Origin: Bacteroidales bacterium
GTDB lineage: Bacteria; Bacteroidota; Bacteroidia; Bacteroidales; UBA4417
DNA: 64,000 nucleotides
Reading direction: 5' to 3'
Assembly: GCA_016707705.1 (NCBI GenBank)
Contig: JADJHD010000004.1
Span: 177,628 to 241,627 of the forward strand
A program made the translations under genes and the position numbers. Below, piece after piece: positions 63,976 to 64,000 of the stretch (position 1 is its first letter; the number at the start of each line of letters is the position of its first letter). A model generated the notes under the pieces. That model made no database searches. It saw nothing but the letters and a program-made list of their open reading frames with translations, and was not told where the DNA came from.

Positions 63976-64000
63976 GATATAATATTTGTCAGTTTGTTGT

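Larger units (their letters stand above)
53150..64000 (-). other. Integron-type gene cassette array
   Basis: Minus-strand cargo genes are separated by attC-like hairpin sites at 62899-62983, 62109-62246, 59668-61553 (split by an IS), 57487-57624, 55631-55765, 54921-55052, 54179-54303 and 53150-53281. In each well-preserved unit the first 10-14 bases are the reverse complement of the first bases of its own terminal site and differ from unit to unit. The recurring far end is GGAACG/TT. No integrase gene is in the window; it is expected to the right. Confidence 0.78.

Overview
The window comes from a member of the Bacteroidota. Nine predicted secreted proteins carry a type IX secretion (T9SS) type A sorting domain. 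There is also a TonB-dependent receptor with a carboxypeptidase-like regulatory domain, an OmpA lipoprotein, a Fibrobacter-type paralogous (FISUMP) domain and a TAnnTTTG-type promoter. I cannot place it more closely from sequence alone; an environmental Bacteroidales-like lineage is a guess.

Layout. 1-8.0 kb is housekeeping: a partial TonB receptor (minus), then on the plus strand exodeoxyribonuclease III, an OmpA lipoprotein and carA-carB. A GxxExxY gene bounded by 36-bp inverted repeats sits between carA and carB. 8-26 kb holds small conserved proteins, a transglutaminase-like protein preceded by a ~128-bp tandem repeat array, large secreted BNR/YCF48-type T9SS proteins, a propeller-YiiX hydrolase, a DUF4256 protein and membrane proteins. 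26-36.4 kb is a minus-strand carbohydrate block: polysaccharide deacetylase, two glycosyltransferases, a GH18 chitinase-like enzyme, a large glycosidase and a short protein-tyrosine-phosphatase homologue. 37.5-45 kb is one giant secreted protein with about nineteen 73-residue HYR-like repeats, read here as three pieces because of frame breaks. 45-53 kb holds a metallopeptidase-like lipoprotein, a Crp/Fnr regulator with an outer membrane protein and a methyltransferase, a FISUMP protein and a frameshifted serine hydrolase.

The most interesting part is 53-64 kb, plus a single unit at 28.07-29.82 kb. The minus-strand genes here are separated by 85-138-bp hairpin sites that look like integron attC sites. 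Each intact unit starts with GTT plus a unit-specific sequence, and its own terminal site begins with the reverse complement of that start. This is the hallmark of mobile gene cassettes. The complementarity runs about 14 bp rather than about 7, with an A/G difference fixed at position 11. Cargo includes a TPR protein, a membrane protein, a MarR regulator plus S41 peptidase, two T9SS proteins, a CYTH-domain protein and a lipoprotein. An IS1182-family element has inserted into one attC. Sites are pristine near the right edge and eroded towards 53 kb, so the integrase is predicted beyond the right edge of the window. The single unit at 28-30 kb looks like a cassette inserted at a non-attC site just after a glycosyltransferase gene.
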